Below are positions 1 through 9,494 of a stretch of DNA of 64,000 bases, one piece after another; the stretch's first letter is position 1; each line of letters starts with the position of its first letter. The notes under the pieces were generated by a model that made no database searches, was not told the DNA's origin, and saw only the letters and a list, made by a program, of their open reading frames with translations. The stretch covers positions 23,653,300 through 23,717,299 of the forward strand of contig NC_067204.1 in NCBI RefSeq assembly GCF_026262505.1. Reading direction: 5' to 3'. This DNA comes from Trichomonas vaginalis G3. Its lineage: Eukaryota; Parabasalia; Trichomonadida; Trichomonadidae. The translations under genes and the position numbers were made by a program.

Positions 1-103
1 CTTGCACTTGGCAATGAATGAAATTAGAATTGACATAATAAGTTATTTATTCCCATCTTTGGTGTTATTTGTTTCAATATTGAATAGCAAAACTAGAAAA
101 TTA
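1..103. other. 3' flank of the ankyrin gene footprint, nothing recognised
   Basis: AT-rich sequence beyond the putative stop of the ankyrin gene. No open frame or repeat is recognisable. Confidence 0.4.
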
Positions 104-106
104 TTA

Positions 107-199
107 TTGTGCACCATGCTCAACTAGGAATTTGACAATTTCCGTTGATTTCGCTTTGATTGCAATACTAAGAGGGTATTCATTAATATTAAGAGAATT
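107..199 (-). repeat. ankyrin unit, terminal copy (copy 1)
   Basis: Read on the minus strand this encodes about 30 residues with the ankyrin pattern: LNINEYPLSIAIKAKS, then TEIVKFLVEHGA, followed at once by a stop. It differs at a few bases from the four other copies in the window (491-600, 5531-5646, 6719-6836, 7230-7346), whereas those four are nearly identical to one another. Confidence 0.7.
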
Positions 200-490
200 T
201 TATTAATCAATGAAAGATATGAAAATAATAAGAATTCTATAAAAGAATGATAAATATGATAAGAAATAGAATTCTATAAAACAATGATAAATATGAAGTA
301 AAAGATAATATAATAAAGCAACAGTAAATATGAAAAGAAGGAGGATTTCGTAAAACATTTATAAATATGAAAATAAAGATCATGTAATAAAACAATGATA
401 AATATGAAAATAAAGATAATGCAATAAAACAACGATAAATATGAAAAGAAAGAGAATTTCATAAAACAACGATAAATATGAAAAGAAAGA

Positions 491-600
491 GAATAAGTTT
501 CATGTTAACATCTGCACCATGCTCGACTAGGAATTTGACAATTTCCGTTGATTTCGCTTTGATTGCAATACTAAGAGGGCATTCATTAATATTGAGAGAA
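491..600 (-). repeat. ankyrin unit, copy 2
   Basis: The minus strand encodes an ankyrin unit with VKFLVEHGADVNMKLIL at its end. It is almost base-for-base the same as copies 3-5, so these copies spread recently, carrying flanking minisatellite with them. Confidence 0.7.
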
Positions 601-710
601 TTTCATTAAACAATAATAAATATGAAATGAAATAGAATTATCTGAAATATTGATAAATATGAAAAGAAATAGAATTCTATAAAACAATGAAATATATTAA
701 AAGTAAGAGG

Positions 711-719
711 AATCTATAA
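711..719. repeat. 9-bp target site duplication, left (AATCTATAA)
   Basis: Identical to 5354-5362 and directly adjacent to the element end. It lies in minisatellite DNA where similar words recur, so the match is slightly less striking than in unique sequence, but position and length are exact. Confidence 0.8.
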
Positions 720-783
720 GAAACTATATGAAAAGCAGACTTTTTTTCGTACACCCTCTCAATTTTTTTCCAGTTTTCGTACT
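720..783 (+). repeat. left terminal inverted repeat of copy L
   Basis: Pairs with 5289-5353 on the other strand. The shared core includes GAAAAGCAGAC, a T run, CGTAC, CCCTCTCAATTTTT and AGTTTTCGTAC. The outermost 11 bases have drifted from the GAGTCGATACG form kept at the right end. Confidence 0.85.
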
Positions 784-1216
784 CATATGGTATCATTAGT
801 TTATAATAATCATAGAGCTTTCGCTATACTGCAGCATTAAAATATACCTGTATTGTGATTATCTCCTTGAATTTGAGAGGATTCTAAGTTTAATGTCAAG
901 ATAATCTCAATTGAATTTAGCATGGAAGCAATATATTTACTATTGTAAGATTGCTCATGATAGAGCTATGCTTGTTTTACAAAAATTTACGAAATCTAAT
1001 CAAAATACCGTATCACAGGAAGTTGAATAATAATAACTTTTAAAAAATTGTGTTTTTATATGGTTACAATTGGTGGTCTTTATATTAATGAGTGGAAGCT
1101 CTATGTTTGCTCAGAAATATGAAATATAATCAAGATTGAAGTTTGAATATAAGTAAATGTGTGTAAATAAGTTGATAAAAGCATTTGCTGCATACTATAT
1201 CTCTATGTTTCTGCAG

Positions 1217-3153
1217 GTACGTACTCAGATCGGGAGAATCTCTCACTTTTGTTCCGCAATGTGACATTGGGAACAAAGTTTCCGATCTGAGTACATATTT
1301 GCAGGGTCTTGCAATGGCATCCTGCAAGTACGTACTCAGATCGGGAGAATCTCTCACTTTTGTTCCGCAATGTGACATTGGGAACAAAGTTTCCGATCTG
1401 AGTACATATTTGCAGGGTCTTGCAATGGCATCCTGCAAGTACGTACTCAGATCGGGAGAATCTCTCACTTTTGTTCCGCAATGTGACATTGGGAACAAAG
1501 TTTCCGATCTGAGTACATATTTGCAGGGTCTTGCAATGGCATCCTGCAAGTACGTACTCAGATCGGGAGAATCTCTCACTTTTGTTCCGCAATGTGACAT
1601 TGGGAACAAAGTTTCCGATCTGAGTACATATTTGCAGGGTCTTGCAATGGCATCCTGCAAGTACGTACTCAGATCGGGAGAATCTCTCACTTTTGTTCCG
1701 CAATGTGACATTGGGAACAAAGTTTCCGATCTGAGTACATATTTGCAGGGTCTTGCAATGGCATCCTGCAAGTACGTACTCAGATCGGGAGAATCTCTCA
1801 CTTTTGTTCCGCAATGTGACATTGGGAACAAAGTTTCCGATCTGAGTACATATTTGCAGGGTCTTGCAATGGCATCCTGCAAGTACGTACTCAGATCGGG
1901 AGAATCTCTCACTTTTGTTCCGCAATGTGACATTGGGAACAAAGTTTCCGATCTGAGTACATATTTGCAGGGTCTTGCAATGGCATCCTGCAAGTACGTA
2001 CTCAGATCGGGAGAATCTCTCACTTTTGTTCCGCAATGTGACATTGGGAACAAAGTTTCCGATCTGAGTACATATTTGCAGGGTCTTGCAATGGCATCCT
2101 GCAAGTACGTACTCAGATCGGGAGAATCTCTCACTTTTGTTCCGCAATGTGACATTGGGAACAAAGTTTCCGATCTGAGTACATATTTGCAGGGTCTTGC
2201 AATGGCATCCTGCAAGTACGTACTCAGATCGGGAGAATCTCTCACTTTTGTTCCGCAATGTGACATTGGGAACAAAGTTTCCGATCTGAGTACATATTTG
2301 CAGGGTCTTGCAATGGCATCCTGCAAGTACGTACTCAGATCGGGAGAATCTCTCACTTTTGTTCCGCAATGTGACATTGGGAACAAAGTTTCCGATCTGA
2401 GTACATATTTGCAGGGTCTTGCAATGGCATCCTGCAAGTACGTACTCAGATCGGGAGAATCTCTCACTTTTGTTCCGCAATGTGACATTGGGAACAAAGT
2501 TTCCGATCTGAGTACATATTTGCAGGGTCTTGCAATGGCATCCTGCAAGTACGTACTCAGATCGGGAGAATCTCTCACTTTTGTTCCGCAATGTGACATT
2601 GGGAACAAAGTTTCCGATCTGAGTACATATTTGCAGGGTCTTGCAATGGCATCCTGCAAGTACGTACTCAGATCGGGAGAATCTCTCACTTTTGTTCCGC
2701 AATGTGACATTGGGAACAAAGTTTCCGATCTGAGTACATATTTGCAGGGTCTTGCAATGGCATCCTGCAAGTACGTACTCAGATCGGGAGAATCTCTCAC
2801 TTTTGTTCCGCAATGTGACATTGGGAACAAAGTTTCCGATCTGAGTACATATTTGCAGGGTCTTGCAATGGCATCCTGCAAGTACGTACTCAGATCGGGA
2901 GAATCTCTCACTTTTGTTCCGCAATGTGACATTGGGAACAAAGTTTCCGATCTGAGTACATATTTGCAGGGTCTTGCAATGGCATCCTGCAAGTACGTAC
3001 TCAGATCGGGAGAATCTCTCACTTTTGTTCCGCAATGTGACATTGGGAACAAAGTTTCCGATCTGAGTACATATTTGCAGGGTCTTGCAATGGCATCCTG
3101 CAAGTACGTACTCAGATCGGGAGAATCTCTCACTTTTGTTCCGCAATGTGACA
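1217..3153. repeat. 111-bp hairpin satellite, about 17.5 units
   Basis: Tandem units of exactly 111 bp (GTACGTACTCAGATCGG at 1217, 1328 and so on, last start near 3104) with essentially no difference between units. Each unit is self-complementary: GTACTCAGATCGG pairs with CCGATCTGAGTAC, CTTTTGTTCC with GGAACAAAG, and TTGCAGG with CCTGCAA. Because 111 is a multiple of three and the unit lacks stops in several frames, ORFs of 650-700 codons run through on both strands; these are by-products, not supported genes. The identity of the units indicates recent expansion or ongoing homogenisation. Confidence 0.95.
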
Positions 3154-3168
3154 TTAGACATTTGATTC

Positions 3169-3343
3169 CCGAAAGGAGTTTACATTTGCAATATACTGTC
3201 ATATTATATTGCAATTATAAACCCTTTCGAAGAAAGCTAATTTTTTTCATATCTCAATGTTGCATTAGAAATTAGATTATCGAAAGGAGGTTACGAGTAC
3301 AATGTTATACCATATAATATTACAATCGTAAACTCCTTTCTAA
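3169..3343. repeat. two AT-rich hairpins of the GAAAGGAGTTTAC type
   Basis: Around 3169-3231, GAAAGGAGTTTACATTTGCA pairs with TTGCAATTATAAACCCTTTC. Around 3284-3343, GAAAGGAGGTTACGAGTACA pairs imperfectly with TTACAATCGTAAACTCCTTTC-like sequence. The same hairpin family appears three times at 37440-37740 in the second element. Confidence 0.7.
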
Positions 3344-3644
3344 AGTATCTTCTTTACAATATAATTTAATTTTCTCATTCTTCTTTAAACTAGTAAATTT
3401 TATTCACAATTTAATCTAAATCATAAATATTCATGTTTTGTAGAAACGTTTTTTAACTCAAATCGTTTTTTCTTATCAAATTTTATATTTTCTTTTTATT
3501 TTCAGTTTTTTGAATTTTTTTTGGAATTTTTATTCAATTTCAATGTAATTTAATTCTTTTCATATGTATTATAATTTTATTCATCTTTAAATTTTTAATT
3601 TTTGAATCATACGATAATTATTCATTCAATTTTTAAATGAATGT
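3344..3644. other. AT-rich filler inside copy L
   Basis: About 300 bp of T-rich sequence with no open frame or clear repeat. Its counterpart in the second element lies at 37143-37440. Confidence 0.5.
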
Positions 3645-4700
3645 TTTGATGGGACGAGCTTACTGATAATAGACTCATCCCATCAAAACATTCCCTTGAA
3701 AACTCTGGCCTTCATCGAGGCCAGAGCTCACAATTGATCTCCTCAGAGCCAAGTTCCTCGACGGTCGTCCTCATTAGGTTCGATCCGAGAGGAACTTGGC
3801 TCTGAATGAAATTCACAAGCTCTGGTCTCAGGAAATGCCAGAGCTTCGCAAACAATCCTTGGGCTGGTTCCCTCAAAGACCGCCCTGATTCGGGGAGGCC
3901 GGAGAGGAATCCAGTCCCAAGAGAGCGCCCATACGAAGCTCTGGCCTTTTCTGAGGCCAGATCCTGCAAATACAATCATCAGGGCAGAATTTGAGGGAGA
4001 TCGTCAACATCATTGACGATCTCCCTCAAATTCTGCCCTGAAAGAAAGAAATACACAGATTCTGGCCTCAGAAAAGGCCAGAGCTTCGCTTACAGTCCCC
4101 AGGGCCGGCTTTCCCAAATGCCGCTCTGACCCCGGGCGGCAGGTGAGGAATCTGGCCATGGGATACTTACCAAACGAAGCTCTGGCCACAGTAAAGGCCA
4201 GAGCCTGCAAGATCAATCCTCAGGGCCGATTTTGAGGAGATCGTCCACATTATTGGCGATCTCCTCTCATATCGGTCCTGAAGGACTTCAAAATACAGGT
4301 CCTGGCCTCAGCAGAGACCAGGGCTTCGCTTAAAATCCTCAGAGCCGAGTTCCCTGAGATTGTCCCAATTACGGACACTTCTCAGCGGAACTCGGCTCTG
4401 AGAAGCAACAAATACTAAGTTCTGGCCTCAGCAAAGGTTCAGGGCCTCGCTTACAGTCCTCAGGGCCGGATTTCCCAAATGCCGTCCTGATCTAGGGCGA
4501 CAGGAGAGGAATCCGACCCTGGGAAACAGCAACCCCGAATTTCTGACCTCAACATGTGTCAGAGCCTGCAATACTAATCCTCAGGGCCGAGTTTGAGGGA
4601 GATCACCAACATCATTGACGATATCCTCTTATCTCGGCCCTGAAAGACATACAGATACAGGCTCTGACCCTTGTTGAGGTCAGGGCATCTCTATAAAGGG
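3645..4700. repeat. GC-rich double-hairpin array, about 9 units of 120 bp
   Basis: A leading hairpin (TTTTGATGGGACGAG with ACTCATCCCATCAAAA) is followed by units spaced 117-121 bp, marked by CTCTGG-type short hairpins at 3703, 3820, 3939, 4060, 4180, 4300, 4420, 4541 and 4662. Between the short hairpins lie longer ones; the one at about 3977-4041 has arms of about 28 bp around CAGGGCAGAATTTGAGG with a loop of a few bases. Local GC content is far above the surroundings. Short ORFs here are by-products of the palindromes. Confidence 0.9.
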
Positions 4701-5288
4701 CAGTTTTTCTATGTTCTTTCATTTTCTGAAAGATCATAGTGAAAAGGCTCTCTGATGCTTTATTGTTTCAAAATAGTACATGCTTGAGATTATAATTTTG
4801 CAGCAAATTTATTGATTGCATGCAAATATTTGATCTCAATAATTCAAACATGCAAATTTAGGGCTTACCCGTTACAAATCAAATATTTGCTTAACGGAAC
4901 CCTTTTATAATGAATAAACACTCTTTTTTATATAATAAAATATTTATTTCATCATCAATGATAATTGAGTAAATTTATAACAATAAATGCATTTACAATA
5001 ACAAGTACATATCATTATCATATATGCTTATCTTCAAAACTCTATTTTAAAAAAGATGCCTAATTGCATATGCAATAAAAATCAAGTTTTATAGATTAAC
5101 ACATTGAAATTGTACTTTGCACAAAACATTATGCTTGGGCTAGTAAAATCTTTTAAACAATTGTAAATAATCAAATATGATATTTGATGTGATATATGTC
5201 TAGACCAGAAATTGAAATATGAACAGGGGAAAGACAAGTTCTGATCATAGGCAAACATTGGACATCAAATACTATGCTCTGTAAAAAA
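4701..5288. other. AT-rich filler inside copy L
   Basis: About 590 bp without a coding frame between the GC-rich array and the right inverted end. Nothing recognisable except some short inverted words such as AAATATTTGAT. Confidence 0.5.
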
Positions 5289-5353
5289 GTACGAAAACTA
5301 GAAAAAAAATTGAGAGGGGGTACGAAAAAAAAGTCTGCTTTTCGTATCGACTC
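5289..5353 (-). repeat. right terminal inverted repeat of copy L
   Basis: Reverse complement of 720-783 with a few differences. Its outer end, CGACTC, is the same terminal hexamer as in the second element ending at 38706. Confidence 0.85.
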
Positions 5354-5362
5354 AATCTATAA
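5354..5362. repeat. 9-bp target site duplication, right (AATCTATAA)
   Basis: Identical to 711-719, directly outside the CGACTC terminus. Confidence 0.8.
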
Positions 5363-5530
5363 AGCAACGATAAAAATGAAAAGAAAGAGAATGTGATAAA
5401 ACAATGAAAAATATGATAAGAAATAGAATTCTATAAAGAATTAATAAATATGAAAAGAAATAGGATTTCGTAAAACAATGAATAATATGAAAATAAAGAT
5501 AATGCAATAAAACAATGATAAATATTAAAA

Positions 5531-5646
5531 GAAAGAGAATAAGTTTCATGTTAACATCTGCACCATGCTCGACTAGGAATTTGACAATTTCCGTTGATTT
5601 CGCTTTGATTGCAATACTAAGAGGGCATTCATTAATATTGAGAGAA
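5531..5646 (-). repeat. ankyrin unit, copy 3
   Basis: Near-identical to copies 2, 4 and 5. It lies just right of the 720-5353 insertion, so before that insertion copies 2 and 3 were only about 300 bp apart. Confidence 0.7.
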
Positions 5647-6718
5647 TATCATAAAACAATAATAAATATGAAATGAAATAGAATTATCTGAAATATTGAT
5701 AAATATGATAAGAAATAGAATTTTATAAAACAATGATAAATATGAAGAAAAAGATAATATAATAAAGCAACAATAAATATGAAAAGAAAATAAATTTCAT
5801 TAAGCAATGATAAATTTGAAAATAATAAGAATTATCTCAAATATTGATAAATATGAAAATAAACAGAATTTCATGAAAAATTGGTAAATATGAAAAGAAA
5901 GAAAATTCTATAAAGCAATGATAAATTTGAAACGAAAGATAATGTCATAAAGCAATGATTAATATGAAAAGAATTAGAATTTCATAAAGAAATGATAAAT
6001 TTGAAACGAAAGATAATTCTATAAAACAATGATTAATATGAAAAGAATTAGAATTTTATAAAGAATTAATAAATATTAAAAGAAATTGAATTACATAAAA
6101 CAATAATTAATATTAAAAGAAAGAGAATGTAATAAAACAATGAAAAATATGAAAAGAAAGAGAATTCTATAAAGAATTAATAAATATGAAAAGAAATAGA
6201 ATCCAATAAAACAATGATTAATATGAAAAGAAATAGAATTGAATAAAACAATGATAATTATGAAAAGGAAGATAATGTAATAAAACAATGTTATATATGA
6301 AAAGAAAGAGAGTTCTATATAACAATGATAAATATGAAAAGAAAGAAAATCCAATAAATCAATGATGAATATGAAAAGAAAGAAAATACTATAAAATATT
6401 GATAAATATGAAAAGAAAGATTGTTTTATAAAACAAGGATTAATATGAAGAAAAAGATAATGTAATCAAACATTGATCAATATGAAAAGAAATAGAATTC
6501 TATAAAACAATGATACACATTAAAAGAAAGAAAATTATGTCAAGTAATGATAAATATGAAACGAATTAGAATTTCATAAAGAAATGATAAATATTAAAAG
6601 AAATTGAATTACATAAAACAATAATTAATATTAAAAGAAAGAAAATGTTATCAAACAATGGATAATATGAAAAGAAAGAGAATTTCGTAAAATAATGATA
6701 AATATTAAAAGAAAGAGA

Positions 6719-6836
6719 ATAAGTTTCATGTTAACATCTGCACCATGCTCGACTAAGAATTTGACAATTTCCGTTGATTTCGCTTTGATTGCAATACTAA
6801 GAGGGCATTCATTAATATTGAGAGAATATCATAAAA
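6719..6836 (-). repeat. ankyrin unit, copy 4
   Basis: Same sequence as copies 2, 3 and 5 apart from about one base. It is embedded in 37-bp minisatellite on both sides. Confidence 0.7.
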
Positions 6837-7229
6837 CAATAATAAATATGAAATGAAAGAAAACTCTATAACACATTGATAAATATGAAGAAAAAGAGAA
6901 AATTATAAAATATTGATAAATATGAGAAGAAAGAGAATTGAATAAAACAATAATTAATATGAAAATAAAGATAATGCAAAAAAACAATGATAAATATGAA
7001 TAGAATGAAAACTCTATAAAATAATGAAAAATATGAAAAGAAAGAAAGTTCTATAAAACAATAATAAATGTGAAAAGAAAGAGAATGTGATAAAGCAACG
7101 ATAAATATGATAAGAAAGAAAATCCAATAAATCAATGATAAATATGAATAGAAAGAAAGTTCCATAAAACAATGATAAATATAAAAAGAAAGAGGATTTC
7201 GTAAAATAATGATAAATATTAAAAGAAAG

Positions 7230-7346
7230 AGAATAAGTTTCATGTTAACATCTGCACCATGCTCGACTAGGAATTTGACAATTTCCGTTGATTTCGCTTT
7301 GATTGCAATACTAAGAGGGCATTCATTAATATTGAGAGAATATCAT
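7230..7346 (-). repeat. ankyrin unit, copy 5
   Basis: Same ankyrin unit as copies 2-4. It lies at the junction between the minisatellite and the continuous 5' part of the ankyrin gene. Confidence 0.7.
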
Positions 7347-8302
7347 AAAACAATAATAAATATGAAATGAAAGAAAACTCTATAACACATTGGTAAATAT
7401 GAAAAGAAAGAAAATCCTATAAAACAACGATAAAAATGAAAAGAAAGAGAATTAGATAAAACAATTAAAAATGTGAAAATAAAGAGAATATAAATTTTGT
7501 TGATATTTCCTCCATTAGAAAGTAAATAAGATGCAACATCATAATTTCCGAAATGCATACTTTCTGCTATTGAATCAAAAGTTTGTCCAAAGTTTGATTT
7601 AAGGTAGTTAGCAATTTCATAGTTATGATAATCCAATGCTGTATTAATCATGTTATCAAATGATTTACCATCTTCTATCATTTCCATAAAAATGTTTGTA
7701 TTTCCGCCTTGAACAGCATACATTTCGGAGTATTTAGTGTATTTAGCTCCTAAATTTTTCAAATAATTGAAACACAATTCTGAACCATATTTAATTGAAC
7801 AATCAAGTGGTGTGATTTCATTAATCTTCTCATTAATATCAAGATTTGGGAATTTACTCTTAAGATCATCAACTTTATCCCATGCAATATAGTATAAAGG
7901 AGATTCTGTTGGATACAAATTCAGGATTTTTTCTTCTTTCATTTCAGATTCGAAGTTTTCAAATTTGAAACCTCTATAATATAATAACATCGCTAATTTC
8001 TCATTTTCCGGTTTGATTAGGCATGAGAATTCGTTTAATATCTTTTTGTAAAGTTCTGTAAATAATTTAATATCTTTTTCACGAATTTGTGAAAATATAT
8101 CAATCAAGTAAAGTGTCATTTGGATAGGTATTTTGTTAGATTTAATAAATTCTATAATTTGTGATGACGTTTGTAAAATATTATCGGAATTGACATTCCA
8201 AATAAGTTTTGATGCTTGACTAGGGTATTCAAATACCTCAATTGGCTTAATGTCATTAAAATAACATCCAACTTCATTTTTTGTTTGCTCTGAACTTGAC
8301 AT
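7343..8302 (-). CDS. ankyrin-repeat protein, 5' part (DUF3447-like)
   Basis: 319 codons from ATG at 8302; an upstream in-frame ATG at 8341 is less likely because MSSSEQTKN is a typical start and the upstream part is T-rich leader. Residues 1-200 resemble the helical N-terminal region of the large trichomonad ankyrin family (ITPLDCSIKYGSELCFNYL, then IANYLKSNFG and VASYLLSNGGNIN as ankyrin-like helices). From about residue 260 the frame runs into the 37-bp minisatellite and reads hydrophobic low-complexity peptide to a chance stop, so the product is truncated compared with family members. Functions in this family are mostly unknown; protein binding is expected. Confidence 0.7.
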   Translation of the reverse strand: MSSSEQTKNEVGCYFNDIKPIEVFEYPSQASKLIWNVNSDNILQTSSQIIEFIKSNKIPIQMTLYLIDIFSQIREKDIKLFTELYKKILNEFSCLIKPENEKLAMLLYYRGFKFENFESEMKEEKILNLYPTESPLYYIAWDKVDDLKSKFPNLDINEKINEITPLDCSIKYGSELCFNYLKNLGAKYTKYSEMYAVQGGNTNIFMEMIEDGKSFDNMINTALDYHNYEIANYLKSNFGQTFDSIAESMHFGNYDVASYLLSNGGNINKIYILFIFTFLIVLSNSLSFHFYRCFIGFSFFSYLPMCYRVFFHFIFIIVL

Positions 8303-8401
8303 GATTTGTAAAAAATTTTTGCTGTGGCACTTTTGGGACAAAAAAAATGCTGTGACACGTTTTACAGTCTTATGGAGTGAAACAATTTTTAATTTGGCTC
8401 A
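8303..8401. promoter_or_regulatory. left half of a split divergent promoter spacer
   Basis: Before the Polinton landed, this and 32005-32165 formed a spacer of about 270 bp between the ankyrin gene and a transporter copy. It contains GCTGTGACACGTTTTACAG near 8350; a very similar word, GCTGTGACGCGTTTTACTG, lies in the other half near 32110. No initiator consensus stands out. Confidence 0.4.
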
Positions 8402-8404
8402 TAA

Positions 8405-8407
<3 letters not shown>
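8402..8407. repeat. 6-bp target duplication TAATAT, left
   Basis: TAATAT directly abuts the poly-A start of the Polinton and recurs at 31999-32004 after its poly-T end. Six-base duplications are the rule for Polintons/Mavericks. Confidence 0.75.
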
Positions 8408-8450
<43 letters not shown>

Positions 8451-8487
8451 AAGTGGGGCTTCCAGGCACTTCGTGCCTTCTAGCCCT
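8408..8487 (+). repeat. Polinton terminal inverted repeat, left
   Basis: About 41 A residues followed by GGAAGTGGGGCTTCCAGGCA and CTTCGTGCCTTCTAGCCCT. It contains an internal palindrome, AGGCACTTCGTGCCT. Matches 31921-31998 on the other strand with about one difference outside the homopolymer. Confidence 0.9.
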
Positions 8488-8544
8488 AAGAATTTTTCCC
8501 AAGACCCAAGAGGAGGACCGAACCCCAGCCGACCAGCCGTTGAC

Positions 8545-9415
8545 TTTTTTGTCATGATTTCATCGTAAATGTTTTGTCAAGACTTCTTCGTAAATGTTTT
8601 GTCAAGACTTCTTCGTAAATGTTTTGTCAAGACTTCTTCGTAAATGTTTTGTCAAGACTTCTTCGTAAATGTTTTGTCAAGACTTCTTCGTAAATGTTTT
8701 GTCAAGACTTCTTCGTAAATGTTTTGTCAAGACTTCTTCGTAAATGTTTTGTCAAGACTTCTTCGTAAATGTTTTGTCAAGACTTCTTCATCGTAAATGT
8801 TTTGTCAAACTTCTTCGTAAATGTTTTGTCAAACTTCTTCGTAATGAGCGTAAAGGACCCAAAAATATAATTTATGTTAGAATGTTAGATCTAACATGTT
8901 TTCTAACATGTTTTCTAACATGGTCTAAAACTCTTGAATTTTCATGAATTTTCATGATTTCATCGTAAATGTTTCGACAAAACATAGACAATAAAGTTTT
9001 GACAAAACATAGACAAGAAAGTTTTGACAAAACATAGACAAGAAAGTTCATGAGAAATTAGACAAGAAAGTCTTGACAAAACATAGACAAGAAAGTCTTG
9101 ACAAAACATAGACAAGAAAGTTTTGACAAAACATTGACGATGAAGAAGTTTCGACAAAACATTTACGATGAAAGTTCATGAGAAATTAGACAAGAAAGTC
9201 TTGACAAAACATAGACAAGAAAGTTTTGACAAAACATTTACGATGAAATCATGAGTTTTCTACGATGTTAGAAAACATGTTAGAAAACGTGTTAGATCTA
9301 ACATGCTAACATAAACATTATTTTTGGTCATTTACACTCATTGACGAAGAAATCTCAACAAAACATTTACGAAGAAGTCTTGACAAAACATTTACGAAGA
9401 AGTCTTGACAAGATA
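8545..9415. repeat. 25-bp repeat arrays in opposed orientation, Polinton left arm
   Basis: From about 8565 to 8845, TCGTAAATGTTTTGTCAAGAC-type units repeat every 25 bp. From about 8970 to 9250 and 9350 to 9415 the reverse complement (GTCTTGACAAAACATAGACAAG and variants) repeats. Between the opposed arrays lie two inverted copies of a GTTAGATCTAAC element (8870-8925 and 9265-9315). No coding frame. The right arm has no matching array, so this is not part of the terminal repeat. Confidence 0.85.
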
Positions 9416-9460
9416 GAATATGAGAGAGGTCCTATAAACTGGAGAAAGTATCATATAAAC
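9412..9460 (+). repeat. 45-bp stray copy of the methyltransferase 3' region
   Basis: GATAGAATATGAGAGAGGTC and the following bases (reading IEYERGPINWRK) match, in inverted orientation, the 3' part of the adenine methyltransferase gene at about 30950-30995. It is a short internal inverted duplication within the Polinton. Confidence 0.8.
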
Positions 9461-9494
9461 ATCTGTCAAAAACCGCTTTTTAACTTCACTTAAA

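Larger units (their letters stand above)
720..5353. mobile_element. Mutator-like non-autonomous element rich in hairpins (copy L)
   Basis: The right end read inward starts GAGTCGATACGAAAAGCAG; the left end starts GAAACTATATGAAAAGCAG. The two stay alike for about 64 bp (720-783 against 5289-5353). The 9-bp AATCTATAA lies directly outside both ends (711-719 and 5354-5362) as a perfect target duplication. A 9-bp duplication with long inverted ends fits Mutator-like elements, known from Trichomonas; the family assignment is inference because no transposase is present. Contents left to right: 111-bp satellite, two AT-rich hairpins, a TTTTGATGGGACGAG hairpin, a GC-rich double-hairpin array, AT-rich filler. 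The same plan, inverted, is seen at 35850-38706. Confidence 0.85.
200..7490. repeat. 37-bp AT-rich minisatellite (interrupted)
   Basis: Units of about 37 bp with the core ATAAAACAATGATAAATATG followed by AAAAGAAAGAGAAT recur throughout 200-719 and 5363-7490. Spacing is clear at 6133, 6170, 6207 and 6244. Copies vary by a few bases each, in contrast to the near-identical ankyrin units they surround. The period is not a multiple of three, so three units (111 bp) return to frame; the minus strand is mostly free of stops and reads as hydrophobic F/I/L/Y-rich peptide that is unlikely to be a real protein. The array is split by the 720-5353 element. Confidence 0.85.
104..8302 (-). other. footprint of one ankyrin-repeat gene, overrun by repeats
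   Basis: The minus strand reads ankyrin-type protein from an ATG at 8302. The last recognisable ankyrin unit, in the same orientation, ends at a stop at 104-106 (reading EHGAQ then stop), which looks like a natural gene end. In between lie 37-bp minisatellite DNA, extra copies of the ankyrin unit and a 4.6-kb inserted element. The inference is that a single ankyrin gene was expanded and interrupted, leaving only its 5' part as continuous coding sequence. The alternative is that several partial ankyrin gene copies lie in tandem. Confidence 0.55.

Noticed and set aside
1217-3153. CRISPR-like array
   Set aside because: Units are contiguous and identical with no unique spacers, and the genome is eukaryotic. 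The same holds for the 25-bp, 21-bp and 37-bp arrays.
1130-3275. Open frames of about 650-700 codons on both strands in the satellite
   Set aside because: They exist only because the 111-bp unit is a multiple of three and lacks stops; mutually overlapping frames on both strands and perfect repeats argue against a real protein.
3712-4216. Short ORFs in the GC-rich array
   Set aside because: Similar peptides appear on both strands because the DNA is palindromic; not coding.
8408-8448. Poly-A tail of a retrogene or SINE
   Set aside because: The A run is mirrored by a T run at 31962-31998 and followed by matching sequence, so it is part of the Polinton inverted ends.
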